Source: JAXMBX01 sp046349635 | GTDB lineage: Bacteria > Planctomycetota > Planctomycetia > Planctomycetales > Planctomycetaceae | Direction: 5' to 3' | Assembly (NCBI GenBank): GCA_046349635.1 | Contig: JAXMBX010000045.1 | Span: 1-40,785 of the forward strand | Length of the DNA: 40,785 nt | In this document: positions 17,486-26,398 of the stretch, in pieces | Layout of the letters: each line of letters starts with the position of its first letter | Position numbering within the stretch: position 1 is the stretch's first letter | Program-made: the position numbers and the translations under genes | Notes under the pieces: model-generated | The model's database searches: none | What the model was told of the DNA's origin: nothing | The model's input: only the letters and a program-made list of their open reading frames with translations

Positions 17486-18139
17486 AACAGGTGTCGCGTT
17501 CAATAGGTTGTACAAGCAGGGCTCAATGCGGGTTACCTTTCCGTTATCAAATCCCATGCCTTCGCTGCTGTGGACGCTCACCGCTTTGCGATGTGCCGAC
17601 AGTAACGCGGCAAAACACAATGGGTTACGCAATTTGTAAAAAGTTCAGAAAGGTTTCGGCTTCCTCCTGTCTGCTGATTTCACAGGCACTCTACGCCGCA
17701 AGACTGGTCAAGTTTGGCCTAACCTCTTGCGCGGAAATCTGTTCAGATTATTGAACATGTTCCGTTAAACAGGCGATTTCACCCTAGTTGATGCGGTTTC
17801 GCGGGGCCCGTTCTCAATAACCGGGCCACGGGCCGCAAGCTCTTCCATAACCTCGCCTTGAACCGGAAAAGCTTCACCTGTTTCCCTACGTGCTGTGATT
17901 GGTCAACACTTACGTAAATCCTTACGAAATCTCCCGCACGTTACGGATCCGAGTTAAGTTTGTTTTGAGCAGCCGTCGCAGGGACATCCTCGACGCGACC
18001 GCCGGATCGGGTCTGACGTGAAGCGCTCTCACGGGAAGACCGCGAAACAGATATAATCCTCGAAATGGAAGGAATCCCCTGGCCAACTCGCAGGATTGAC
18101 GAATTCACTCGAATCCATTGGTTACGGAGCGGAACGATT
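17486..18139. other. 654-base intergenic region, AT-richer than flanks
   Basis: No gene is seen. A near-perfect tandem repeat of CTTACG(T)AAATC occurs at about 17909-17932. A -10-like TATAAT lies at 18052-18057, 82 bases before the next start codon, without a convincing -35. Confidence 0.5.
18052..18057 (+). promoter_or_regulatory. Possible -10 box for the small exported-protein gene
   Basis: A consensus TATAAT lies 82 bases upstream of ATG 18140. No good -35 hexamer lies 16-18 bases upstream, so this is suggestive only. Confidence 0.35.
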
Positions 18140-18761
18140 ATGAAAACTTTCAAGAACTTGGTTTTTGTGCGGTCGTCGGGTGCGGTGTGATGTTGGCAGT
18201 GATCTCCTCTGCCCAGGCTCAGCGCGATGCCGGAGCCAAGGCCCGCGGTGAATTCGGCACCGGTTTCTGGGATTCAAACGCCGGTGGCGGAACGGACCTT
18301 CCAGTCAGCTCCACAACGGAAACTCGTCAGAACTTCTCCTTCACCCCGGTGGCTCCCTCTCCCGCAGTCGCTGATGAGAATCGTCAAAGCTTCTCTCATC
18401 AGCCTGGTGAGTTCACCAAGGAGATAAGGTGGTCGTGACCACCGACACCCGCAACATCGGTAAAGGACAGCAGCACGTCGCCATCCTCAACAAGGAAACC
18501 TTCGAAGTCAAGAAAGTCGAAGGGATCTGGCTCGGCGTTGTGATCTATCGCGATGGACAGAAGCTCAGCGGTTGGGTCAATAAGAGTGACGTCGCCCACG
18601 AAGGACAGAACGTCGCCAACGACAACACCCGTCAGTTCTATTCCGCTGAACCGACCCAGCAGCTCAACAACTACTCGGCTCCTCAGTACCGTGCCCCGGT
18701 TCGCAAGGATCCCTCTTGGAGCTACTCCAAGGCTGATCCCCGTCGCTACCAGGCCGACTGA
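18140..18761 (+). pseudogene. Small exported protein with SH3-like domain, split by two frameshifts
   Basis: ATG 18140 follows GGAGCGGAA and starts MKTFKNLVF. The frame then shifts by -1 near 18162-18170 into AVVGCGVMLAVISSAQAQ, completing a classical signal peptide. A second -1 shift near 18419-18426 joins GEFTK to GDKVVVTTDTRNIGKGQQHV. Each break is repaired by restoring one base (a T, then a G in GGG). The C-terminal part (KVVVTTD, then VEGIWLGVVI, then LSGWVNKSDV) has the pattern of a bacterial SH3-like domain, and the tail is rich in Gln, Tyr, Pro and Asn. The reconstructed protein has about 207 residues. Function unknown; a periplasmic or surface location is inferred from the signal peptide. 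Confidence 0.7.
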
Positions 18762-19277
18762 TTCGCTTGAGCGCTCAAGAGTGGTTTGAAAACGGCGGGT
18801 TTTCCGGGCCGCTTTTCTTTGGCAAGCGCCTCTCGGCTTTGAGCCGGCTGAGGGCGGGTGATTGGGGTCGAGCCTCAGTCGAGGCCCGCGGTATTTTCCC
18901 AGGTATCTCCTGGACACGTGCCGCTACTCGTTTGACGGGTGGCACTGGCTTTGCCAGTGTTTCCAAGCCGTCTTTGCCCAGCGACTGGGGTTCTGAACTC
19001 GGTCATCTCTCTCTGCAAATAAATAACGATTACGTAAAGACGACCATGCGTGGCGATCCGCAGCGATTTTCCACCCGCATCGATGTCGATGTATCTGCTG
19101 CTCGATGCGCTTCGGGCAACTTCGACGGTTACAGCGAAGATTTCGGCAGTTTCAGCCGCTCAGGTTGATCTCCCGAGGCCACAAGACTTCGCCACCGGTC
19201 GGAGAGCAGGCGGGACGGACCTAACGCCGGTCATTCGGCACGTCCCTGCCTCGACCCGAAGCGAGGACGGTCGTCTC
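18762..19277. other. Intergenic region and structured 5' leader upstream of the second porin
   Basis: No gene is supported; an upstream extension of the porin frame to 19050 lacks a signal peptide at that start. The region carries a repeat hairpin (18938-18962) and, 27 bases before the porin start, a long hairpin at 19208-19251 with arms AGGCGGGACG and CGTCCC-t-GCCT enclosing a smaller GACC/GGTC stem. Its place just before the ribosome site makes it a candidate leader control element. Confidence 0.5.
18938..18962. repeat. REP-like hairpin, GGGTGGC type
   Basis: GGGTGG leads into a perfect stem CACTGGC-TTT-GCCAGTG (18943-18959). The GGGTGGC lead-in is shared with the repeats at 27195, 32107, 37590, 39829 and 40245. 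Confidence 0.6.
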
Positions 19278-20786
19278 ATGCCATCGAGCATTCAACGCCA
19301 TGCGTGGAAGTACGCAGCCAGTCTGGGGATTTGTCTCGGAGCGTTCACCAGCACCTCCCTGATTTGGGGACAGGAGCAACCCCAGGCCGCGACGGTTGCC
19401 GCTTCCGATTCGGCCTCCGCCCCATACGAGAACTATCCGTACTCTTCCTATCCCCTGACGAATGCCATCCCCACAGACGTCCCTTATGGCGTCGCCCCCA
19501 CCGGACTTTTTCGCAGCCCCTTCGATCAGGATAACCCTGAGCCTCCCGCCGAGCCCGCGACTGAGGAACCTGCCGAGGAAGACTCCGGCTGGCAGTTGAC
19601 CAGTCTCCTCGGGCCACGCTGGGGATGCAACGGCTTCAAGGTCGGCGGCAGCATGGTCAACAGCTACGTCTATAACTTCAACAGCCCCTCAAACCACTTC
19701 AACGGTCCTGTCACCTGGACAGATCGTTCCAACGAATACCAGCTCAACCAGCAGTGGCTCTACTTCGAGCGTGCCACCAGCACTGAAGAAAAGAACTTCG
19801 ATATCGGCGGACGCATCGACATGCTCTACGGGACGAACTACCGTTGGGCCACTTCCGCCGGGCTCGAAGACCGCTGGAGCATGAACACGTCCCAGTCCTT
19901 CTATGGAATGGCTCTCCCCAACGCTTACCTCGAAGTCGCCTCCGGAGACGTCAAACTCAAACTCGGCCACTTCGTCTCACCCGTTGGATTTTTCACCGTC
20001 GATACGACCCAGAACTTCTTCTACACCATTCCTTATACCTATCAATACGGCGAGCCTTTCACCCACTGGGGGGGACTCCTCACCTGGAATGCCACGGATA
20101 ACCTCGTCATCGGCGGGGGTGTCACACGTGGATGGGATAACTTCGACGGTTCCGGTTCAGGCAGCCCCAACGCCGGTGCACTCGGCACCGTGACTTATAC
20201 TTTCGAAGACAAATCCAGCGTCGCGATGGTCTTCGTCTGGAGCAACGAATACAACAACCGGACCGACGCCGCCGGCAATCTCGATTTCTCCTCCCGGTAC
20301 TTCCAGACGTTCGTCTACACCAAGCCCATTAACGACCAATGGACCTACGTCCTGCAAAGCGACTTCGGTACCCAGGGCTCGACCAGCGACTTCTCCGGCA
20401 CCCGTGATATTGGGACCGCCCGCTGGTACGGTGTCAACCAATACCTCTTTTATAAGCAATGCGACTCACTTTCCTGGGGGGCCAACTTCGAATGGTTCCG
20501 CGACGAATCCGGTTATCGCGTCGGTTGCGTACTCCCCACGCTATCCAATCCGGGAGGCTCAGATACCCGCGGCCTCCCCGCTAGCTTTTATGGATACGCC
20601 GGAAACTTCTTCCAGGCATCGTTCGGTCCCAAGTGGACACCCACCAAAAACCTCATGATCCGGCCCAATGTCCGCTGGGATTGCTTCGCGGGAGAATCAT
20701 TGAACACTGGTGGTCTCCGTCCCTTTGACAACGGACTCAAGAACTATCAGGGGATCATGGGCCTCGACGTCAGCTTCCTCTATTAA
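19278..20786 (+). CDS. BBP2-type outer-membrane porin, paralogue of the 14625 gene
   Basis: ATG 19278 gives 502 residues with a signal peptide (WKYAASLGICLGAFTSTSLI, then WGQEQ). After an acidic Pro/Glu-rich linker (NPEPPAEPATEEPAEEDSG) the barrel part starts. Shared blocks with the 14625 porin include LPNAYLEVASGDVKLKLGHF, GEPFTHWGGLLTW and GGGVTRGWDNFDG, and strands alternate with Tyr/Trp/Asn-rich turns to the end. It ends SFLY rather than in Phe. The two paralogues lie on opposite strands about 3.3 kb apart, with two damaged genes between them. The substrate cannot be inferred. Confidence 0.83.
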   Translation: MPSSIQRHAWKYAASLGICLGAFTSTSLIWGQEQPQAATVAASDSASAPYENYPYSSYPLTNAIPTDVPYGVAPTGLFRSPFDQDNPEPPAEPATEEPAEEDSGWQLTSLLGPRWGCNGFKVGGSMVNSYVYNFNSPSNHFNGPVTWTDRSNEYQLNQQWLYFERATSTEEKNFDIGGRIDMLYGTNYRWATSAGLEDRWSMNTSQSFYGMALPNAYLEVASGDVKLKLGHFVSPVGFFTVDTTQNFFYTIPYTYQYGEPFTHWGGLLTWNATDNLVIGGGVTRGWDNFDGSGSGSPNAGALGTVTYTFEDKSSVAMVFVWSNEYNNRTDAAGNLDFSSRYFQTFVYTKPINDQWTYVLQSDFGTQGSTSDFSGTRDIGTARWYGVNQYLFYKQCDSLSWGANFEWFRDESGYRVGCVLPTLSNPGGSDTRGLPASFYGYAGNFFQASFGPKWTPTKNLMIRPNVRWDCFAGESLNTGGLRPFDNGLKNYQGIMGLDVSFLY

Positions 20787-20981
20787 AATAAACGGCACCG
20801 TATCGGCGAGAATTGCCGCTCTTGAAGAACAGTGCTTCAGAAGATCGGTAATTGGGGAGTATGTGCGCGGGACGAGTAGGTTGAGTTATTTCGGAAGAAC
20901 GGACATCCGATACATCTGGACGAATATGCAACGTCGCGCGTTGTTGTCGGGCCAAGAAACGCTCTGCCGCCGGATACAGAC

Positions 20982-22367
20982 ATGCTTCGAGATTTGGACC
21001 AGTTGAAATCCCGCAGACTGCAATGTCTGTTTGTCCTGGCCCCCCTGTTTTTGTTCGTCTTTGTTTTGGTGGCTCCCGTTGATCTCCATGCCGGCCTGGG
21101 GATGGGCCGTCCCCACCAGGAACGGGATGACGAACAACAGGCCGCCCCTCGCCGCCAGTATGCGGCTCCGCAACAGCAATCCTCGAATTCCAGTGTCAGT
21201 CATCATTCCGAAGATGACGGCTCCGAGTCACAACAAACCAGACCCTTTCGGCTTCTTCCCAACTCCACGAAGCCCGTGAAACCTTCTCCCGGCTCTCCGT
21301 CTCTCGAAGAAGACCCCGGCGAAGATCCGCTTGAAAAGTCTCAAACCAAACCCGAAGGGGAAGATCCCCCGTTATGGCATGACACCGCGATGCGCGGCGC
21401 CCCCAATGCCTTTCCTCCCGAACCTCCCATCCGCCCCTTCGATGCCGATCCGGAAAACCTCGCCGATCACCCCGAGGTTCATGCCTACCCCCGCATCTAT
21501 ACCTTCCAGAACGATGACCCGGACAGCTTCTGGTATAGCCAGCGCCCCAACCTCTTCAACATCCCGATTCCCAACAGTTGGGACTTCTATCACATCATCG
21601 GGACCGACCGCCCGGATTTCACGGACTCCCCCTTCACCGTCGGTAAGGGCATCACGTATCTCGAATCCGGTTACACCTACCGCAAAATCACCGAGCAAGA
21701 CGGTTTCGTCACTGCCCGCAGCGGCCTTCCGGAAGCCTTGCTCCGCTACGGAGCCACCAAGAACCTTGAGCTTCGCCTCCGCTGGAACGGCTACTCCATC
21801 ATCGATCAACACGACCCCGCCTCAGGTTTGAGACGCACGATCGCCGGAGGGGAGGACATGGCCGCTGGGATCAAGTACGTCTTCTGCGAACAGGATAACT
21901 GGATGCCGATGGTCACCTACGTCGGCATGGTCTATGCCCCCACGGGCTCAGAGGGAATCTCGGCTGACCAGGCCCAGTTGACACAGATGGTCGTCACCGG
22001 TTGGGGGCTCAAACGCTGGCTCTACCTCAAAAACGGGTTCGGTGTCGACTTCATGAAATTTGGCGAAACCAGCGTCGGCCTCAACGGACTCGGCGCACCT
22101 GTCTTCATCGACCACGCCGACAACGTCACCGACTGGCACGAGTCCCTCTCCCTCCTGTACCAGATCTCGAAGCACTTCGGCGGTTATTCCGAATGGTTTT
22201 GCTTCTTTCGCGACAACGCCACCGATAACCGCCCCGACCACTACCTCAATACCGGCTTGTATGTCTACCTGACCCCCAATACGCAACTCGACTTTCGTAT
22301 CGGCGCCAAGGTCAGCAACCGCACCGATGAAGTCTTCTCCGGAGTCGGCTTCTCCGTCCGCTGGTAA
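20982..22367 (+). CDS. Outer-membrane protein of the MetA-pathway (Phenol_MetA_deg) type
   Basis: 461 residues. The start at 20982 gives a long hydrophobic leader (LFVLAPLFLFVFVLVAPVDL, then HAGLG), then a Pro/Ser/Glu-rich, low-complexity segment to about residue 190. The rest has the family pattern: IGTDRPDFTDSPFTVGKGI, YLESGYTYRKI, GLPEALLRYGATKNLELRLRWNG, and a C-terminal barrel ending LDFRIGAKVSNRTDEVFSGV, then GFSVRW. This resembles PF13557, whose members are usually annotated as outer-membrane transporters although few have been tested. It is downstream of the second porin on the same strand with a 195-base gap. The stop codon is embedded in a nested inverted-repeat structure. Confidence 0.8.
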   Translation: MLRDLDQLKSRRLQCLFVLAPLFLFVFVLVAPVDLHAGLGMGRPHQERDDEQQAAPRRQYAAPQQQSSNSSVSHHSEDDGSESQQTRPFRLLPNSTKPVKPSPGSPSLEEDPGEDPLEKSQTKPEGEDPPLWHDTAMRGAPNAFPPEPPIRPFDADPENLADHPEVHAYPRIYTFQNDDPDSFWYSQRPNLFNIPIPNSWDFYHIIGTDRPDFTDSPFTVGKGITYLESGYTYRKITEQDGFVTARSGLPEALLRYGATKNLELRLRWNGYSIIDQHDPASGLRRTIAGGEDMAAGIKYVFCEQDNWMPMVTYVGMVYAPTGSEGISADQAQLTQMVVTGWGLKRWLYLKNGFGVDFMKFGETSVGLNGLGAPVFIDHADNVTDWHESLSLLYQISKHFGGYSEWFCFFRDNATDNRPDHYLNTGLYVYLTPNTQLDFRIGAKVSNRTDEVFSGVGFSVRW

Positions 22368-22435
22368 CGACCGAAGTTCAAACTCACACGGCGTAAGTCT
22401 GAACAAGGGGGAGAGCCCTTCCTGGTCGTCAGCGG
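22358..22435. other. Nested inverted repeats spanning the transporter stop codon
   Basis: Four arm pairs nest in order: CCGCTG (22358) with CAGCGG (22430), ACGACC (22367) with GGTCGT (22424), GTTCA (22376) with TGAAC (22400), and AAGGG with CCCTT (22405-22420). The outer arm overlaps the last codons and stop of the transporter gene. There is no T-run, so it is not a standard intrinsic terminator. It may act as an mRNA 3' end or as a barrier between convergent genes. Confidence 0.55.
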
Positions 22436-22461
22436 AAGCCCCCCCAACCAAACGTCCTCCC

Positions 22462-23510
22462 CTACGGCAACTCATACCCTTCCGTGTTCAACCGGATCCG
22501 GTACAGACTCTTCCCCGCAGTGATGTACAGCAGGTTCCGATCTGCCCCCCGGCCGAACCCCACATTCGTCGGCACTTCCGTCTCGATATAGTCGATCTCT
22601 TTCCCTTCGGGGTTATAGATGTAAATCCCCGGCCGGTTCTCCGCCCGCACCGCGACGATCAGGTTCCCATGCTTGTCGCAGATCAATCCGTCCGGCCCGT
22701 CATACGGGGCGTAATCCACCAGCGTCTTCCGGAACTTCGCAGTCCCGTCCTCCGCCAGGTCGTACGCCATCAGCGCCATCCGTCCCTTCGCCAGCGGAAT
22801 TTTCACCTTGTCCGCCTGTGTCGCCGGTCCCGCCGCCTTAGCCATCCGCTCGATGCTCGTCGTCCCGTTCTCATTGCTCACGACATACAGCGTCTTCTGA
22901 TCGGTGACACCGCCACTCCGTTCGGCTTCCCGGCGTCCGTGATGATTCGATGCACCGAGCAATCCGCATCAATCCGATACACCGCTTGCAACGGCTGATC
23001 CACCCCTTCATAACCCAGGTAACGCGGATCGCTGAAATAAATCCGACCCTTCTCGTCGATCGTGATGTCGTTCGGCGAGTTCAACGGGCGTCCTTCATAC
23101 ATCGCCGCGATGATATACGACTTTCCGTCTTCATGTCGGTCCGCGTCACCGCCGCCCCGAAGTCCGCCCCCTTCCGCCACCAGCATGTTCCCCTGCTTGT
23201 CGAACTTGATCCCGTTCGACATTCCGCTCGGCGAACGAAAGATCGACGTCTTTTTCGTCTTCGGATCGAACTTCCAGATGTGCCCCGCCTCAATCGAATT
23301 GTCCGGCTCGACCGCCTGGTGTGAGAACGTGATCTCACTGAAGTAGATCGTCCCGTCCGGAGCGCTCGACGCCCCTTCCGTCAACACCCGCGCTTCAAAC
23401 AGTTTTTCGACCTTCGCCCCCTTGGGAACGATCGGCTCCGCCGCATGTAACAGTGAAACCGACAGACAGACCCCCAGTGACAACAGACCGGTGACACGCG
23501 CGCGCAGCAT
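22462..23510 (-). pseudogene. Exported SMP-30/gluconolactonase-like protein, interrupted by one frameshift
   Basis: The start at 23510 has GAGGAG eight bases upstream and a signal peptide (LLSLGVCLSVSLLHAAEP). The first part has the SMP-30 pattern: LTEGASSAPDGTIYFSEI, GHIWKFDPKTKKT, SNGIKFDKQGNMLVAEG, and NSPNDITIDEKGRIYFSDPR with the metal/active-site Asn and Asp. At about 22902 the frame breaks. Restoring one G turns VSP into VSPDQKTLYVV, the classic propeller motif, and the rest continues as GPDGLICDKHGNLIVAV to the end at 22462. The product would be a periplasmic six-bladed lactonase of about 349 residues. It is the last gene of the aldolase/dehydrogenase operon, 60 bases after the dehydrogenase. 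Whether the break is natural or a sequencing error cannot be told here. Confidence 0.8.
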
Positions 23511-23570
23511 GGTGACTTCTCCTCGGAGAGTGCGGTTCAGGTGGGACGACAGTTTAGAGGGGACGCGGTA

Positions 23571-24629
23571 TTAGCTAATACGAACGAGAGGTTTCCATTT
23601 TGCCAGAAATCCCGGCCGTTGGAAGACCTCGGGGTTCACAATCCCTGCAGGAATCTTCCCCTGCAGCAAATCGAGCATTCCACGGCAGACCGCCCGCCCG
23701 ATATCCCGGAACAATTCCTCCGTCCACGCAATCGAGTGCGGGGCCAGCAGAACATTCTCCAGATCCGCCCAGATCGGCGGCGAAGTAATCGGCTCCGCGG
23801 CAAAGCAATCCAGCGCCGCCCCCGCAATCCGCCGCGACTTCAACGCGTCATACAACGCCGTTTCCTCGATAATCCCGCCCCGCGCCGTGTTGATCAGGAA
23901 CGCGGTCGGTTTCATCAACCCGATTTCCTTCGCCCCGATCAAATTCCGCGTCTGCTCAGTCAACGGACAATGCAGCGATACAAAATCAGACTGCTTGAGC
24001 AATTCCTCCAGGCTCACCGGCACGGCACCACTCTGCTCAATCGCTTCCGGCATTTGGAACGGATCGAACACCAGCGGTGGATTCATTCCGAATCCCGCTG
24101 TCAATTTCATTAACTCGCGGCCGATTCCCCCGAATCCGACAATCCCCAGCGTCCGGTCCCGCAGTTCCGTCCCCATGTACCGACTGCGCGCGTCCCACTC
24201 TCCCGTCCGTACCAGCCGATCCTTCACATGCAGGTGATGCGACAACGCCAGCATCCACATCACAGTCGCTTCCGCCACCGGTCGATTCACCGCCCCCGGC
24301 GTGATGAACAACGCCACGTCCGCCTCGGTGCATGCTTTCACGTCCACCGAGTCATATCCCACCCCGAACCGCCCGAACGCCAGGAAATGGTCTGCCTTCT
24401 GCAGCGTCTCCGCCGTCACTCGCGGCGTCAGCACAATCACCCCATGAAACGGTTCAATCTGATCCGCACCGATCACCGGTCGATGCTCGGCAAACGCCGC
24501 CACTTCGATTCCCGGCGTCTTCTCGAACATCCCCAGGCCGATGTCCGGATACTTCAGCTTTCCGGCGGCGTCATAAAAATCCGCCGTCAATCCAATTCGA
24601 AACGGAGCAGGGGGGAGACTCATTTCCAC
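23571..24629 (-). CDS. NAD-dependent D-2-hydroxyacid dehydrogenase family protein
   Basis: 352 residues. The Rossmann motif GFGGIG is at 165-170 with a downstream Asp189 (VFDP) that favours NAD over NADP. The family catalytic set is Arg250 (LINTARGGII), Glu279 (AAEP) and His298 (LAPHSIAW). The upstream FGRFGVGYDSVDV block is typical of the phosphoglycerate/hydroxypyruvate dehydrogenase branch. It is cytoplasmic and would interconvert a 2-hydroxyacid and a 2-oxoacid. It overlaps the aldolase-bicupin gene by 10 bases and is followed by the lactonase gene, so its substrate is probably a sugar-acid derivative in the same pathway. Confidence 0.9.
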   Translation of the reverse strand: MEMSLPPAPFRIGLTADFYDAAGKLKYPDIGLGMFEKTPGIEVAAFAEHRPVIGADQIEPFHGVIVLTPRVTAETLQKADHFLAFGRFGVGYDSVDVKACTEADVALFITPGAVNRPVAEATVMWMLALSHHLHVKDRLVRTGEWDARSRYMGTELRDRTLGIVGFGGIGRELMKLTAGFGMNPPLVFDPFQMPEAIEQSGAVPVSLEELLKQSDFVSLHCPLTEQTRNLIGAKEIGLMKPTAFLINTARGGIIEETALYDALKSRRIAGAALDCFAAEPITSPPIWADLENVLLAPHSIAWTEELFRDIGRAVCRGMLDLLQGKIPAGIVNPEVFQRPGFLAKWKPLVRIS

Positions 24630-26272
24630 GGATTCCCTTCCACGGTCCCGTTCCGCTCATCCACGATGATTCGCTCCGGCTTGGGTCCCGCATACACCCA
24701 CAGCATTTCCATCGTCTCCTGGGTGTCGTTGATGAAGTAATGCACCCGCCCCCGTGGCTCCAGCGCCGTGTCGCAGTTCGCCAGCGAGTATTTCCGCCCT
24801 TCCACCACGCACGTCGCCGTCCCGGAAATAATGCAGATCGACTCGTCAAAATCGTGGATGTGCGCCGGCAACCGCCCCGTCGGATGAAACAGCCCATACC
24901 CCCCGCTCAGATCCAACCCCGGCATCAACGTCACGTTGAAGTGATCGATAAACTCCGTATTCGGTCCTGCCGCTGATCGCGGTGCCGTCGCGAATCGGTT
25001 CACCCGTTCCGCCCCCGGCAGTCCCGTCGAATCCTGGGGCATCGCCCGCCGCGTGAAAAATTTCTCCACCAACGTCCGCGTGGGGTTATCCGTCCCCATC
25101 GCAATCTGCAGCTTGGCAGGCTCTGTCGACGATCCGTTCTTCGCGCAATGCGCGATGCCCGCTGGAATCACCACGTTATCCAGGCGGTCCAGGTGATAAG
25201 AGCGTCCCTCGACTTCGAAGATCACCGTCCCCGACAATAACGTCACTGACTCCGTGAATATGTGGGAGTGATAAGGCAACATCGCTCCCGGCTGCATCGT
25301 CACAATCCCCGTCGTCAGTTTCTTCGCATTATTGAATTTCCCCACCAGGCACTCGAACTCCACCCCCCGCGCGATCTCCACCTTCTGCCCCTGCCCGAGA
25401 CGTGTGATCACTTCAGGCCTGTCAGGCCGAAATGACTCCGGCGGCCGCGCCAACGGAGGCTTCACGCTCGGAGCCGCCGTCTCCAGGCTCGCCTGAATCG
25501 GGCGATCCCGCCCCGCCACTTCCAGCGCCGCCCGCAACGACTTCGCCATCAACCCCACGTCCTGACCCACACCCACAAACCGGAACCCCTGCTGCTGACG
25601 TTCCAGCAGGTTCTGATGATCCGTCGCCAACAGGCCGCAGTTCTTCCCGGCACGGCGAATCTGGTCCTTCATCTGCTGGATCTGGTCTGCGACCCCCGGA
25701 CCTTCCCACTGGCCCCGGTATCCTGCCGTCGAGGAATAATCCGCCGGCCCGAACAGAAACAATTCCGCTCCCGGCACCTGGCACATCTGCGGCACCTGTC
25801 GCATCGTCGCCACCGTCTCGATGATCGGCACCACCAGCACGTTTTCATTCGCCTCCGCCGTATGCTCCGGCAGGCACTGCCCCCAGCAGGTCGCCCGATC
25901 CCCGCCGATTCCCCGGCGACCTTCCGGAGGATATTGCGCCCACGCGATCGCCTGCCGCAGTTGCTCCGCCGATTCCACCCACGGCACCACCACCCCATCC
26001 GCCCCGATATCCAGCACCCGCTTGATCAACCCGCCGTTGAGTTCCGCCACCCGCACGAGCACCACCGTCTCGCTCCGGACCGTCGCCCGGATATGCTCCA
26101 GGATCTCTTTCCAGTCGAGATGTCCATGTTCCGCGTCGATCACCACCCAGTCGAAACCAAGCGCCACCGCCATCTCCGTGATGCTCGGCGACTCCAGCGT
26201 GATCCACAGGCCGATCGCGGTTTTGTCTGCCGCCAGTGTCGCGCGCAATTTCCGGAGGGCATCAACCTTCAT
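24620..26272 (-). CDS. HpcH/HpaI-type aldolase fused to two cupin domains
   Basis: 550 residues in three parts. Residues 1-255 are a class II 2-oxoacid aldolase of the HpcH/HpaI family: catalytic His49 in IDAEHGH, Arg74 in VRVAELN, and metal ligands Glu152 (PIIET) and Asp178 (FGPADYS). After a Pro-rich linker (about 256-290) come two cupin domains. The first has His335/His337/Glu341 and His375; the second has His471/His473/Glu477 and His511, so both metal sites look complete. The aldolase would cleave a 4-hydroxy-2-oxoacid to pyruvate and an aldehyde. Cupins can bind, isomerise or sense small acids. I do not know this fusion as a named family. It leads an operon with the dehydrogenase and lactonase, divergent from the FCD regulator. 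Confidence 0.88.
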   Translation of the reverse strand: MKVDALRKLRATLAADKTAIGLWITLESPSITEMAVALGFDWVVIDAEHGHLDWKEILEHIRATVRSETVVLVRVAELNGGLIKRVLDIGADGVVVPWVESAEQLRQAIAWAQYPPEGRRGIGGDRATCWGQCLPEHTAEANENVLVVPIIETVATMRQVPQMCQVPGAELFLFGPADYSSTAGYRGQWEGPGVADQIQQMKDQIRRAGKNCGLLATDHQNLLERQQQGFRFVGVGQDVGLMAKSLRAALEVAGRDRPIQASLETAAPSVKPPLARPPESFRPDRPEVITRLGQGQKVEIARGVEFECLVGKFNNAKKLTTGIVTMQPGAMLPYHSHIFTESVTLLSGTVIFEVEGRSYHLDRLDNVVIPAGIAHCAKNGSSTEPAKLQIAMGTDNPTRTLVEKFFTRRAMPQDSTGLPGAERVNRFATAPRSAAGPNTEFIDHFNVTLMPGLDLSGGYGLFHPTGRLPAHIHDFDESICIISGTATCVVEGRKYSLANCDTALEPRGRVHYFINDTQETMEMLWVYAGPKPERIIVDERNGTVEGNPWK

Positions 26273-26351
26273 AGACAGTCCTTCATCGCAGCGGCGTGAT
26301 CAGCATTTTGCCGTTTCGGGCGACTTGACAACGCCGTTTTGTTCCCTGATT

Positions 26352-26381
26352 ATCAGACAGATCATCACTGATCTACTGTCT
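26352..26381. promoter_or_regulatory. Candidate operator of the FadR/FCD regulator
   Basis: In the 126-base divergent gap, AGATCA-TCAC-TGATCT (26359-26374) is a perfect 6-bp inverted repeat. It overlaps a wider pair AGACAG (26355-26360) and CTGTCT (26376-26381). GntR-family dimers bind such short palindromes, and autoregulation plus control of the divergent operon is the usual layout. The site ends 17 bases before the regulator's start codon. Confidence 0.6.
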
Positions 26382-26398
26382 CTCTTCGGAGGAGTCAA

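Noticed and set aside
18762..18830. Terminator after the SH3-like gene
   Set aside because: A CGGC/GCCG pairing with following T residues exists but the stem is only 4-5 bp, too weak to list.
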